This document shows positions 1 through 5,889 of a stretch of DNA of 6,582 nt, piece after piece (within the stretch, counting starts at the first letter, position 1; every line of letters begins with the position of its first letter). The stretch is taken from assembly GCA_038231615.1 (NCBI GenBank), contig JBBRLA010000502.1, positions 1 through 6,582 on the forward strand, in the 5' to 3' direction. Both the position numbers and the translations under genes were made by a program. The notes beneath the pieces are model-generated. The model made no database searches. It was given only the letters and a program-made list of their open reading frames with translations, and had not been told where the DNA came from. This DNA comes from JBBRLA01 sp038231615 (lineage in GTDB: Bacteria > Myxococcota_A > Polyangia > Palsa-1104 > JAEUJZ01).

Positions 1-540
1 AGTCAACCAGAATTTTCCACTTCCGGCCCGCTTCTTTCTTCGGCCTTCGCCTCAGTTCGTCGCGGGAAGAGAGTTCTATTTCGTTCCCTCTCTTTCGTCA
101 AGCGGCTTTTCACAATTTCCATTTTTTCTGCGCTCAGCCCTGGGAGAAATTTCGCCAAACCGAGAGGCGCAATTTTCGTCAGGCCCCCGGACCTCTTCCT
201 TTTGCGCAGCGGGAATCAATCAGGGCCAGGAGCCGAAGGCGCGCAACTAAGGGAGTCCCCCCAGTGGGAGAAGGCGGCGGAGGCTGTTCTTCCGCTTTGG
301 GCCCCACACCCGCGCAGGAGGCTCCGCCACCGCCTTTTCTTCCCGTTCAGAACGGCGGTTTCCACCAAGACGGCGGACTCCTCCAGGGCAGCAACCCATT
401 TCTCGTGGCCTGGTCCGCCTTCATCCGCCGCCACGCTTGTCCCGCTCGCTTGTCGGCAGCGGGATCCCTGTCAAACCGCGGAGGAATGGCGGCCCTGACA
501 GGCGCGAGCCGAAGCTGGCGCCTCGGATGCCGGGCTTCGT
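1..540. other. Upstream region with no convincing gene
   Basis: I see no recognisable gene here. The first 200 bases are rich in pyrimidine runs and less GC-rich than the rest; from about 200 the sequence becomes GC-rich. One + strand frame is open from base 1 to a stop at 496-498, but its third positions are not G/C-biased as in the genes of this window, and its translation is a low-complexity Ser/Arg/Pro/Phe mix with no motif. A GTG-started - strand frame (216-434) is equally unrecognisable. The stretch may be intergenic DNA, a decayed gene or the end of something outside the window. Confidence 0.5.
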
Positions 541-622
541 GGTGATTCTGCCGCCTTGGGAGGTGATTCCGCCGCCCTGGGAGGTGATTCCGCCCCCGGG
601 GGGTGATTCCGCCGCCCAGCAA
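541..622. repeat. 21-bp tandem repeat, four copies
   Basis: Four consecutive units start with GGTGATTC at 541, 562, 583 and 602. The unit is GGTGATTCCGCCGCC followed by CTGGGA. Copies 1, 2 and 4 are 21 bases long. Copy 3 is 19 bases, with the centre changed to a C-run/G-run. Copies 1 and 2 differ at two positions, and the last copy degrades at its 3' end. The array ends about 75 bases before the first kinase start. A 21-base period would keep a frame, but copy 3 breaks it, so this is more likely a non-coding array than a repeat protein. Confidence 0.85.
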
Positions 623-633
623 AGCGATTACCC

Positions 634-648
634 CAAAGGTAGACTTTG
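634..648. promoter_or_regulatory. Small inverted repeat upstream of first kinase
   Basis: CAAAG and CTTTG form perfect 5-bp arms around a 5-base centre. The element lies between the 21-bp repeat array and the putative -35 of the first kinase promoter, where an activator or repressor site could be. The arms are short, so chance is a real alternative. Confidence 0.2.
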
Positions 649-655
649 ATTTTGC

Positions 656-686
656 TTGCCCCGCCGACGTGCATTGGAATCATAAT
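656..686 (+). promoter_or_regulatory. Weak sigma-70-like promoter for first kinase
   Basis: A TTGCCC -35-like hexamer (656-661) and a CATAAT -10-like hexamer (681-686) are separated by 19 bases. The -10 matches five of six consensus bases, but the -35 is poor and the spacer long. Transcription would begin about 5 bases before the ATG at 698, giving an almost leaderless mRNA. That would agree with the absence of a Shine-Dalgarno sequence before that start. Confidence 0.3.
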
Positions 687-697
687 CCGAGCGCCGC

Positions 698-1453
698 ATG
701 ATAGATCAAGTAGGAAGTTGTCGGATTATCGAGGAACTCGCATCGGGCGGCATGGCGGTCATCTATCGCGCGGTGCAGGAAACGCTAAACCGGGCGGTGG
801 CGGTCAAGGCGCTGAAGACCGCGGTGATGCAGGAGGGGACTTTCTCCGAGCGCTTCGAGCGCGAGGCGCGCACCCTGGCGCAGCTTCAGCACGAGAACAT
901 CGTCCACGTCTACGACTTCCAAAAGCAGAACGGCGCCTACTTCATCGTGATGGAGCTGGTCGAGGGAATCGACCTCTACGACCTTTTGGAGAAGACCCCC
1001 ATCCTGCCGATCGAGGTGGCGGCCATCATCGCCATGCAGGTCGCCAGGGCCCTCGACTACGCCCACTGGAGGGGCATCCTGCACCGGGATATCAAGCCGG
1101 CTAACATCATGCTGACCAAGGGCGGCGTGGTGAAGCTCATGGACTTCGGCATCGCCAGCGACCCAGCCTTCCCCGGCGACCTGACGGAAACAGGGACGGG
1201 CCTGGGCACCCCCAGCTACATGAGCCCCGAGCAGATCCTGGGCGATCGCCTGGACTTCCGCTCCGACCTCTTCTCGCTGGGGATTGTCCTTTACCAGATG
1301 GTGGCCGGGCGAAAGCCCTTCATCGAGGACGCCGAGCGCTCGGTGATGCACAAGATCCGCCTGGATGCGCCGCCGTCGGTGCGCAGCCTGAACCCCGACG
1401 TCCCCCGGGAGTTGGAGCGCATCCTCAACCGGACGCTCGAGAAGCGCAAGTAG
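698..1453 (+). CDS. Hanks-type Ser/Thr protein kinase domain, cut short by TAG
   Basis: This is a cytoplasmic protein kinase that should phosphorylate Ser/Thr on partner proteins. The 251 residues contain a glycine loop with the ASGGMA variant (15-20), the ATP-anchoring lysine K37 in VAVK, the helix-C glutamate E56, the catalytic loop HRDIKPAN (129-136), DFG (149-151) and the activation segment GTPSYMSPEQ (170-179). All catalytic residues are present. The first loop glycine is alanine, which I recall in other bacterial kinases. The chain stops after LEKRK, without the last helix of the fold, so this fragment alone may be unstable. The ATG at 698 is the only sensible start: an in-frame TAA lies at 683-685, and the fold begins at about residue 9. 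No Shine-Dalgarno is visible. The parent gene probably continued into the membrane-PEGA part downstream. Confidence 0.9.
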   Translation: MIDQVGSCRIIEELASGGMAVIYRAVQETLNRAVAVKALKTAVMQEGTFSERFEREARTLAQLQHENIVHVYDFQKQNGAYFIVMELVEGIDLYDLLEKTPILPIEVAAIIAMQVARALDYAHWRGILHRDIKPANIMLTKGGVVKLMDFGIASDPAFPGDLTETGTGLGTPSYMSPEQILGDRLDFRSDLFSLGIVLYQMVAGRKPFIEDAERSVMHKIRLDAPPSVRSLNPDVPRELERILNRTLEKRK

Positions 1454-1480
1454 GACCGGTGGCGCAGCACCCAGGACCTG

Positions 1481-2032
1481 GTGCTTGCGCTGGAGCGGTT
1501 CATCGCCAGGCGGGTGGAGATGAACTACCACGCGCGGCTGGTGCTCTACCTGCGGGACCAGGGGGTCATCGACAAGGCGGAGGCGGACGCGGTGCTGAGC
1601 CCAGCCGGGGAGGGCGGCTATATCAAGAGCGAACGACCGATGCTGCTGGCCGAGATTCGCCGGCTCTGCCTCTTGCAGGTGGGGTTGGTGACGACAATGT
1701 CCATCCTGCTGGCGTTCCTGCACGTCTCCCGCATCGGGGCGCCGGCGCCGGCGGTGCTGGTCGCCGACGAGGCGGGGGCCAGCACGGAGAGTGGCTTCCT
1801 GAACGTGCTAGTCGACCCCTGGGCCGACGTCTACGTCGACGGGCAGTTCGTCGACACGACGCCGTTCTCGCGCCCGCTGCGCCTGAGCGAGGGCGACCAC
1901 CTGATCGAGCTGAAGAACCCGTACTTCCAGTCGGTGGCGCGGCCGATCAAGATGACCTCAGGCACCCGCGAAACGCTGCGCCAGACCCTGCAACAGACGC
2001 TGCCGAAAACACAGCAGCCGGGTAAGAAATGA
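1481..2032 (+). CDS. Membrane-anchored PEGA-domain protein (3' half of split kinase gene)
   Basis: This is probably the C-terminal half of the kinase gene, in the same frame after the TAG. If translated separately it could start at GTG 1481, four bases after an AGGA (1473-1476). In this numbering residues 1-12 finish the kinase fold. A helical stretch follows, then one membrane helix at about 62-82 (LLQVGLVTTMSILLAFL). A short Ala/Pro linker leads to a PEGA-type domain at about 104-172, with GFLNVLVDPWADVYVDG, a TTPF motif and an EGDH turn. PEGA domains are small beta domains, usually extracytoplasmic and attached to kinases or envelope proteins, and are thought to bind surface ligands. Orientation is inferred as kinase inside and PEGA in the periplasm. 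The stop overlaps the LysM start as ATGA, implying coupled translation. Independent expression is uncertain. Confidence 0.75.
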   Translation: MLALERFIARRVEMNYHARLVLYLRDQGVIDKAEADAVLSPAGEGGYIKSERPMLLAEIRRLCLLQVGLVTTMSILLAFLHVSRIGAPAPAVLVADEAGASTESGFLNVLVDPWADVYVDGQFVDTTPFSRPLRLSEGDHLIELKNPYFQSVARPIKMTSGTRETLRQTLQQTLPKTQQPGKK

Positions 2033-3024
2033 GGGCCTGGCAGCAACTCAAGAGGGTGCTGGGGGCGGCCTTGCTCCTGATGGCGGCCCCGGCCTACGCC
2101 AACCGGTACGTGACTTATGTCGCCCGCCCCTTGGACACCGCCGAGTCCATCGCGGCGGAGTATTACGGCAACCGGGCGCGGGCGCAGTTCATCACGGAAT
2201 TCAATGGCTTGCCCCGCAACGTGCAGCTTCATGCGGGGCAGATGGTCAAGATCCCCACGTCGTATCGCTATCGGCTCAATGTCGGCGATTCGCTACCGGA
2301 CCTGGCGCTGCGGCTGGTCGGGGACCGACGTCGGGGACCGCTGCTGCTGCAACTGAACGGGCTGCGGGCGGTCGACCGGCTGCCCCCGGGCACCGAGCTT
2401 CAGGTGCCCTTCCAGTTCATCCACATCATGCGGCCGGGGGAGACCCTGGTCAGCGTCGCCAAGACGTACTATGGCGATCCGGGGCAAGCGAAGCTCCTGG
2501 CGATGTACAACTTCCGCAAGAATGCCAGCCAGTCCCCCGCCCCGGGGGAGAAACTGGTCATCCCGATCACCCACGTGCGGGTGCGATCGGTGCGGCTGGC
2601 CGTCTTGCCGCCGTCCCGGGGCGGCAGGACGGTGCAGCCGCCGATCGTCTTGGCGCCAGTCGGGCCGGGGTCGGTACCTGGGCCGGGCATGGACTCGGAC
2701 CAGGACCCGCAGAAGGCCGAGGTCGAGCTGGCGGAGGAGGTCCGAGGCAGGGTGATGGCCGCCGAGCGAAGCTACCAGGACGGGAAGTACACTGAGGTCC
2801 CGGCCGCCTTGGTGAAGCTCTTGACCGAGGTCGACCCGTCGGAGGCCCAGCTCATCGACATCTACCGCCTGCTGGCATTCGCCTATGTGGCCCTGGGCGA
2901 GACGGAGCTGGCGGTTCGGGCATTCAGGGAGGTCCTGGATCGCCAGCCGGGCTTCGAGCTGGACCCGGTGCAGACCTCGCCCAAGATCCGCGCGGCCCTG
3001 CAAAAAGCTCGCTCGGGGGGGTAA
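2029..3024 (+). CDS. Secreted LysM-repeat protein with TPR-like C-terminus
   Basis: This is a probable periplasmic or envelope protein that binds peptidoglycan. The 331 residues begin with a signal peptide: basic QQLKR, a hydrophobic core, then AYA with likely cleavage after A24. Three LysM-like units follow at about 27-77, 80-128 and 131-180. Each has the pattern of an aromatic/basic strand, a GD/GE-T/S-L turn, an N- or F-rich centre (FNGL, LNGL, YNFR) and a closing G-x-x-x-x-[IV]P strand. The third (RPGETLVSVAKTYYGD) is closest to the family. A Pro/Gly-rich linker (about 194-222) leads to TPR-like helices (about 235-325) ending in an FELDP...SPKIRAAL motif. The ATG overlaps the upstream stop by ATGA, which links it to the kinase-PEGA gene as a likely partner or target. 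No catalytic domain is seen, so it is probably a scaffold or sensor rather than a hydrolase. Confidence 0.85.
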   Translation: MRAWQQLKRVLGAALLLMAAPAYANRYVTYVARPLDTAESIAAEYYGNRARAQFITEFNGLPRNVQLHAGQMVKIPTSYRYRLNVGDSLPDLALRLVGDRRRGPLLLQLNGLRAVDRLPPGTELQVPFQFIHIMRPGETLVSVAKTYYGDPGQAKLLAMYNFRKNASQSPAPGEKLVIPITHVRVRSVRLAVLPPSRGGRTVQPPIVLAPVGPGSVPGPGMDSDQDPQKAEVELAEEVRGRVMAAERSYQDGKYTEVPAALVKLLTEVDPSEAQLIDIYRLLAFAYVALGETELAVRAFREVLDRQPGFELDPVQTSPKIRAALQKARSGG

Positions 3025-3033
3025 TCGCGAAGC

Positions 3034-3104
3034 GCCGCAGGCGCCGCAGTCCATCGCTCGCGTAAGGCCGCAGGCGCCGCGATCCATCGCTTGCCAGGCG
3101 CCGC
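3034..3104. repeat. 33-bp direct repeat in the gap between LysM and second kinase genes
   Basis: The core GCCGCAGGCGCCGC occurs at 3034-3047 and 3067-3080. Each copy is followed after two variable bases by TCCATCGCT, giving a 33-base period. A degraded third core (GCCAGGCGCCGC) starts at 3093. The cores contain the palindrome GGCGCC. The remainder of the 3025-3224 gap holds an interrupted palindrome, GTGGT-G-ACCAC (3112-3122), and no gene. The array could be a dispersed intergenic element or a local duplication. I cannot tell without the genome. Confidence 0.75.
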
Positions 3105-3224
3105 CGCCGTTGTGGTGACCACTGTGAAGATTTCGTTTCCTGCAAAATTGCGAGCCTGCGAGCGTGGCGGGCCGTGCTAGCATGCGCAAAAGCAACCGAG
3201 GAGCGGTGACCTGCCGCTGAGTCC

Positions 3225-5378
3225 GTGCTACCCGATTTAGAGCGCAAGCGAGTGCCAAAGGATCGAGAGAAGCTGTGCTTCGCCTGCCCGGCAAGCTATC
3301 CGGCAGGCTACAGCTCTTGCCCCCGGTGTCAGCTCCCGCTCGTTTTCCCCAGCATCGGTCGCACGTGGGTTGTCGAGGGGCTGCTCGGGCGCGGAGGCAT
3401 GGGAGCCGTGTTCGCGGCCTATCATATGAGCGACCCACATCGCAAAGCGGCGGTCAAGGTGCTGGTCCCGGTCCCCGGCGAGCAACTGGCCGATCGCCGG
3501 GACCGGATCGGGCGCTTTCACCGGGAGGCGCTGGCGCTGCGGCGGCTGGTCCATGAGAACATCGTCCAGCTCTACGACTTCGCTAGGGAGCGGGACGGCT
3601 CGCTTTACCTGGCGATGGAGCGGCTGGACGGGCCGACGCTGAGCACGCTGCTCAAACAGGGAGGCGTGCCCACGGTGGAACGCGCAGTGGAACTGATGCT
3701 GCCAGTGCTCTCCGCCGTCGCAGCAGCCCACAAAGTGGGGGTCATCCATCGCGATATGAAGCCAGACAACATCGTCCTGGCCAACGTGGGCGCGGAACCG
3801 ACGCGGCGGCAGGAGATCAAGGTTGTCGACTTCGGCGTCGCTCGCCTGGCCGGCGACACGTTCACCCGCACCGGGCAGGCCCTGGGCACGCCGGTCTACA
3901 TGCCGCCGGAGCAGGCGAACGGGTCGGATATTGACGAACGGGTCGATATCTACGGGGCGGGGGCTGTCTTTTACGAGCTGGTCACCGGGAGGCCGCCCTT
4001 CGTGGCCCCCGATGCGCCGAATGCCAACCTGGCGGTCCTGGCGATGGTGATGACCAGCGAGCCGCGGTCCCCGCGGGAGATCCGGCGCGAGATCTCGCCG
4101 GCGCTGGAATCGGTCATCATGCGATCGATGCGTCGCAACCGGGACGAACGATTTTCGTCGGTGGCGGTGTTCGCGTCGGCGATCCGCGATGCGATGAAGA
4201 ACCCGTCAGTGGTCTCGTGGACACCTCCGGCGGCGAGCGCCGCATCGCCCAGGCCAGTGCTGACACCATTGCTCTCGCTGGGGGCGGACTCCCTGCCGGT
4301 GGCAGGTCCGGGCAACCTGCTTCAGCAGGCACAGGTGCTACCGCTGGTCAAGCACTCCTCCAGCACTCCGGTGTCGGGCTTTCAGACGGGCTGGCTCGGC
4401 CACGCAGCGGTGCCATCCGCTGCCACGGCGGGAGTGAAGGTGCTGGTGGCGATGCTCTACCTGATCCTGGTGGCGATCATCGCGGTCAGCCTGCTCCTGG
4501 ATCGGTTCTCGTGGCGACGGGATTTCTTCGGCACGAAAGAGCAGAGCCCGAAGGCCCAGGGGCGGGGCGAGTCGTCCGCGGAACAGGCAGCCCTGTCTTC
4601 GTCAGAGCGGGCGGCGATGGTCCTGTGTCCAGCAGAGATGGTCCAGATCCCGGAGGGCTGCTTCACCATCGGGGCGGCGGATCGGACTGCCGAGGAAGAT
4701 GAAAAGCCGGCGCACGAAGTCTGTCTGACTCGTTCGTATTGCGTCGACCGGACCGAGGTCGACAATGAAGCATACGGACGCTGCGCCATGGCCGGGCACT
4801 GCCGCCCTCCAAAACAGGATTTCCAGCGGCTCCGCCGGGCGGACTTCGCCGGCATGCATCAGCCTGTCGTACTGGTGAGCTGGAACGACGCTGGGAGCTA
4901 TTGCGCGTTCCAAAGGAAGCGCCTTCCCACGGAGGCGGAGTGGGAGCATGCGGCTCGGGGCGAGCACAACGCGCTTTATCCCTGGGGCAACGAAGAGCCG
5001 ACATGCGACTCCGCGGTGATCGGTGCGTATGACCTCGGCTGCGCCGATTCCGTCCAGTGGTGCCAGGCGGCGGGCAAGTGCATCGGTCGAAACCCGTCTC
5101 ATCCAATGGAGGTCGGGAGCCGCCTCCAGGACCGGAGTTCCTTCGGGCTGCTCGATATGGCGGGGAATGTCTCGGAGTGGGTAGCGGACTGGTATGACGA
5201 AAGCTACTACCGGATGTCGCCCAGGGAGAACCCGCAGGGGCCAGCCGATGGCCGCGAGCGGGTGTACCGAGGCGGATCGTGGGGGCAGATGGGCTCATAT
5301 GTTCGAGCCACCTTCCGCAATCACATGGATCCGGCCTCCAACGGTGACATCGGCCTGGGATTTCGCTGCGCGAAGTGA
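3225..5378 (+). CDS. Ser/Thr kinase with zinc ribbon, membrane helix and FGE-sulfatase-like domain
   Basis: This is a membrane-spanning kinase of 717 residues. An N-terminal zinc ribbon has CxxC pairs at C18/C21 and C32/C35. The kinase domain (about 46-325) shows the loop GRGGMG (55-60), K78, E101, catalytic HRDMKPDN (175-182), DFG (202-204) and GTPVYMPPEQ (221-230), so it should be active. A Ser/Pro/Ala-rich linker (about 328-403) precedes one membrane helix (about 404-427). The C-terminal FGE-sulfatase-type domain (about 469-717) has RLPTEAEWE (566-574), YPWGNE, LLDMAGNVSEWV, YRGGSW and a closing GFRC. The Cys pair used by true formylglycine-generating enzymes, expected shortly after RGGSW, is absent, so the domain is probably a non-catalytic sensor. 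Kinase-FGE fusions are known, for example chlamydial Pkn1. The start is GTG 3225 (in-frame stop at 3207-3209); GTG 3252 is possible. A GAGGAG at 3198-3203 is too far from either. Confidence 0.92.
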   Translation: MLPDLERKRVPKDREKLCFACPASYPAGYSSCPRCQLPLVFPSIGRTWVVEGLLGRGGMGAVFAAYHMSDPHRKAAVKVLVPVPGEQLADRRDRIGRFHREALALRRLVHENIVQLYDFARERDGSLYLAMERLDGPTLSTLLKQGGVPTVERAVELMLPVLSAVAAAHKVGVIHRDMKPDNIVLANVGAEPTRRQEIKVVDFGVARLAGDTFTRTGQALGTPVYMPPEQANGSDIDERVDIYGAGAVFYELVTGRPPFVAPDAPNANLAVLAMVMTSEPRSPREIRREISPALESVIMRSMRRNRDERFSSVAVFASAIRDAMKNPSVVSWTPPAASAASPRPVLTPLLSLGADSLPVAGPGNLLQQAQVLPLVKHSSSTPVSGFQTGWLGHAAVPSAATAGVKVLVAMLYLILVAIIAVSLLLDRFSWRRDFFGTKEQSPKAQGRGESSAEQAALSSSERAAMVLCPAEMVQIPEGCFTIGAADRTAEEDEKPAHEVCLTRSYCVDRTEVDNEAYGRCAMAGHCRPPKQDFQRLRRADFAGMHQPVVLVSWNDAGSYCAFQRKRLPTEAEWEHAARGEHNALYPWGNEEPTCDSAVIGAYDLGCADSVQWCQAAGKCIGRNPSHPMEVGSRLQDRSSFGLLDMAGNVSEWVADWYDESYYRMSPRENPQGPADGRERVYRGGSWGQMGSYVRATFRNHMDPASNGDIGLGFRCAK

Positions 5379-5383
5379 AGGAG

Positions 5384-5407
5384 GGCCGGACGGCCAGCTC
5401 TGGTTTT
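5384..5407. terminator. Weak terminator-like structure between convergent genes
   Basis: GGCC at 5384-5387 can pair with GGCC at 5392-5395. An adjacent CCAG-CT-CTGG is followed by TTTT at 5404-5407. It lies between the converging stops at 5378 and 5410. The stems are only 4-5 bp with tight loops and the T-run is short, so an intrinsic terminator is possible but not convincing. Confidence 0.25.
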
Positions 5408-5409
5408 CG

Positions 5410-5805
5410 TTAATGGGCGACCTCGACCTGGAACTTGTACTTCTCGACCACCTGCTTCCCATCGGGAGTGGGCTGGGCCTGCCATGTGGAGGCGTGCTTG
5501 ATGAGGCAGTCTCGTAGGGCGGGGTCCTTAACGCCGTCCTGGGAAAGACCCACGCGGTTCATCTTTCCAGAGGGCGCGATCTCCAGGGCAAGCTCGATTT
5601 CGCCCTTGGCCGCCGGGTTGCGACGAACCGCCTCGTCGATGCAAACCTTGAGTCCGGTTTGATTTGCATGAATCGTCTCCACCACTGAATCGTGGTAGGC
5701 GTTGTGACAGGCGCCCAAGAGTCCCAAGACTCCACCAAAGCCCAAAATCCTTGTGACAAGCAAGCCACTCGCCAGCATTCGTCCATATCGTGTTTTCTTT
5801 AGCAT
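5410..5805 (-). CDS. Small lipoprotein with AgmX/PglI-like C-terminal domain
   Basis: This is a 131-residue envelope lipoprotein of unknown exact role. The N-terminus is a lipoprotein signal: basic KKTRYGR, a hydrophobic stretch and lipobox LGAC with the lipidated Cys at 33. The domain from about 51 follows the myxobacterial AgmX/PglI (TonB-C-like) pattern: a GLK-x-C helix with C55, NPAAKGEIELALEIAPSGK (63-81), a DPALRDC segment with C100, a Trp (W108) and a final beta strand. C55 and C100 probably form a disulfide. Such domains occur at the ends of gliding-motility and other envelope proteins of this group. I chose ATG 5805 over GTG 5820 because a -35/-10 pair would start transcription almost at this ATG. 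It follows the flgM-like gene by 84 bases on the same strand, so read-through from it is possible. A direct motility role is not shown. Confidence 0.78.
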   Translation of the reverse strand: MLKKTRYGRMLASGLLVTRILGFGGVLGLLGACHNAYHDSVVETIHANQTGLKVCIDEAVRRNPAAKGEIELALEIAPSGKMNRVGLSQDGVKDPALRDCLIKHASTWQAQPTPDGKQVVEKYKFQVEVAH

Positions 5806-5811
5806 CGCGAA

Positions 5812-5840
5812 ATTCTGCACGAGTCCGGGGTGCCAGTCAA
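5812..5840 (-). promoter_or_regulatory. Sigma-70-like promoter for the lipoprotein
   Basis: On the - strand TTGACT (5840-5835) and CAGAAT (5817-5812) are spaced by 17 bases. The -35 matches five of six consensus bases and the -10 four of six. Initiation would fall at about 5805, on the ATG itself, implying a leaderless mRNA and fitting the lack of a Shine-Dalgarno site. It would make the lipoprotein gene at least partly independent of the sigma-28/flgM transcript. Confidence 0.35.
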
Positions 5841-5889
5841 GCCACGCCTCTTGTCTGATGGCGGGCTGTGCGGGGAGGATTTGGGGGAT

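Larger units (their letters stand above)
698..2032 (+). pseudogene. Kinase-TM-PEGA gene interrupted by an amber codon
   Basis: Two open stretches lie in the same reading frame and are separated only by TAG at 1451-1453. Read through, they give one protein of about 444 residues: Hanks kinase domain (about 9-263), a juxtamembrane helical region, one membrane helix and a periplasmic PEGA domain. The residues just after the stop (D-R-W, then an A-L-E helix) are what normally closes a bacterial kinase domain, so the stop falls inside the domain rather than at a natural end. The frame beyond it keeps G/C third positions, and its end overlaps the next start. A single change in a GAG or CAG codon explains it. 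It could be a recent nonsense mutation, a sequencing error or a read-through site; the sequence alone cannot decide. The two halves are also listed separately. Confidence 0.55.

Noticed and set aside
1..498. A + strand frame open from base 1 to a stop at 496-498, possibly the tail of an upstream gene.
   Set aside because: Third codon positions are not G/C-biased as in the neighbouring genes. The translation is low-complexity with no recognisable motif, and an open frame of this length can arise by chance in GC-rich DNA. Sequence left of the window would settle it.
466..502. An inverted repeat CCTGTCA / TGACAGG.
   Set aside because: Seven-base arms with a 22-base loop, no T-run and no nearby gene end; no reason to prefer it over chance.
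437..649. A + strand frame reading a VIPPPWE repeat through the 21-bp array.
   Set aside because: Copy 3 of the array has lost two bases, which breaks the peptide repeat, and there is no domain or good ribosome site. The repeat is better explained at DNA level.
785..1723. A long - strand open frame (312 codons) opposite the first kinase.
   Set aside because: It is the mirror of a gene with G/C third positions. The translation is rich in His, Gln, Leu and Arg with no domain, while the + strand has a full kinase.
2293..3438. A 381-codon - strand open frame opposite the LysM gene and the start of the second kinase.
   Set aside because: It crosses two well-supported + strand genes and a repeat, and its product is a low-complexity Arg/Leu/Pro sequence.
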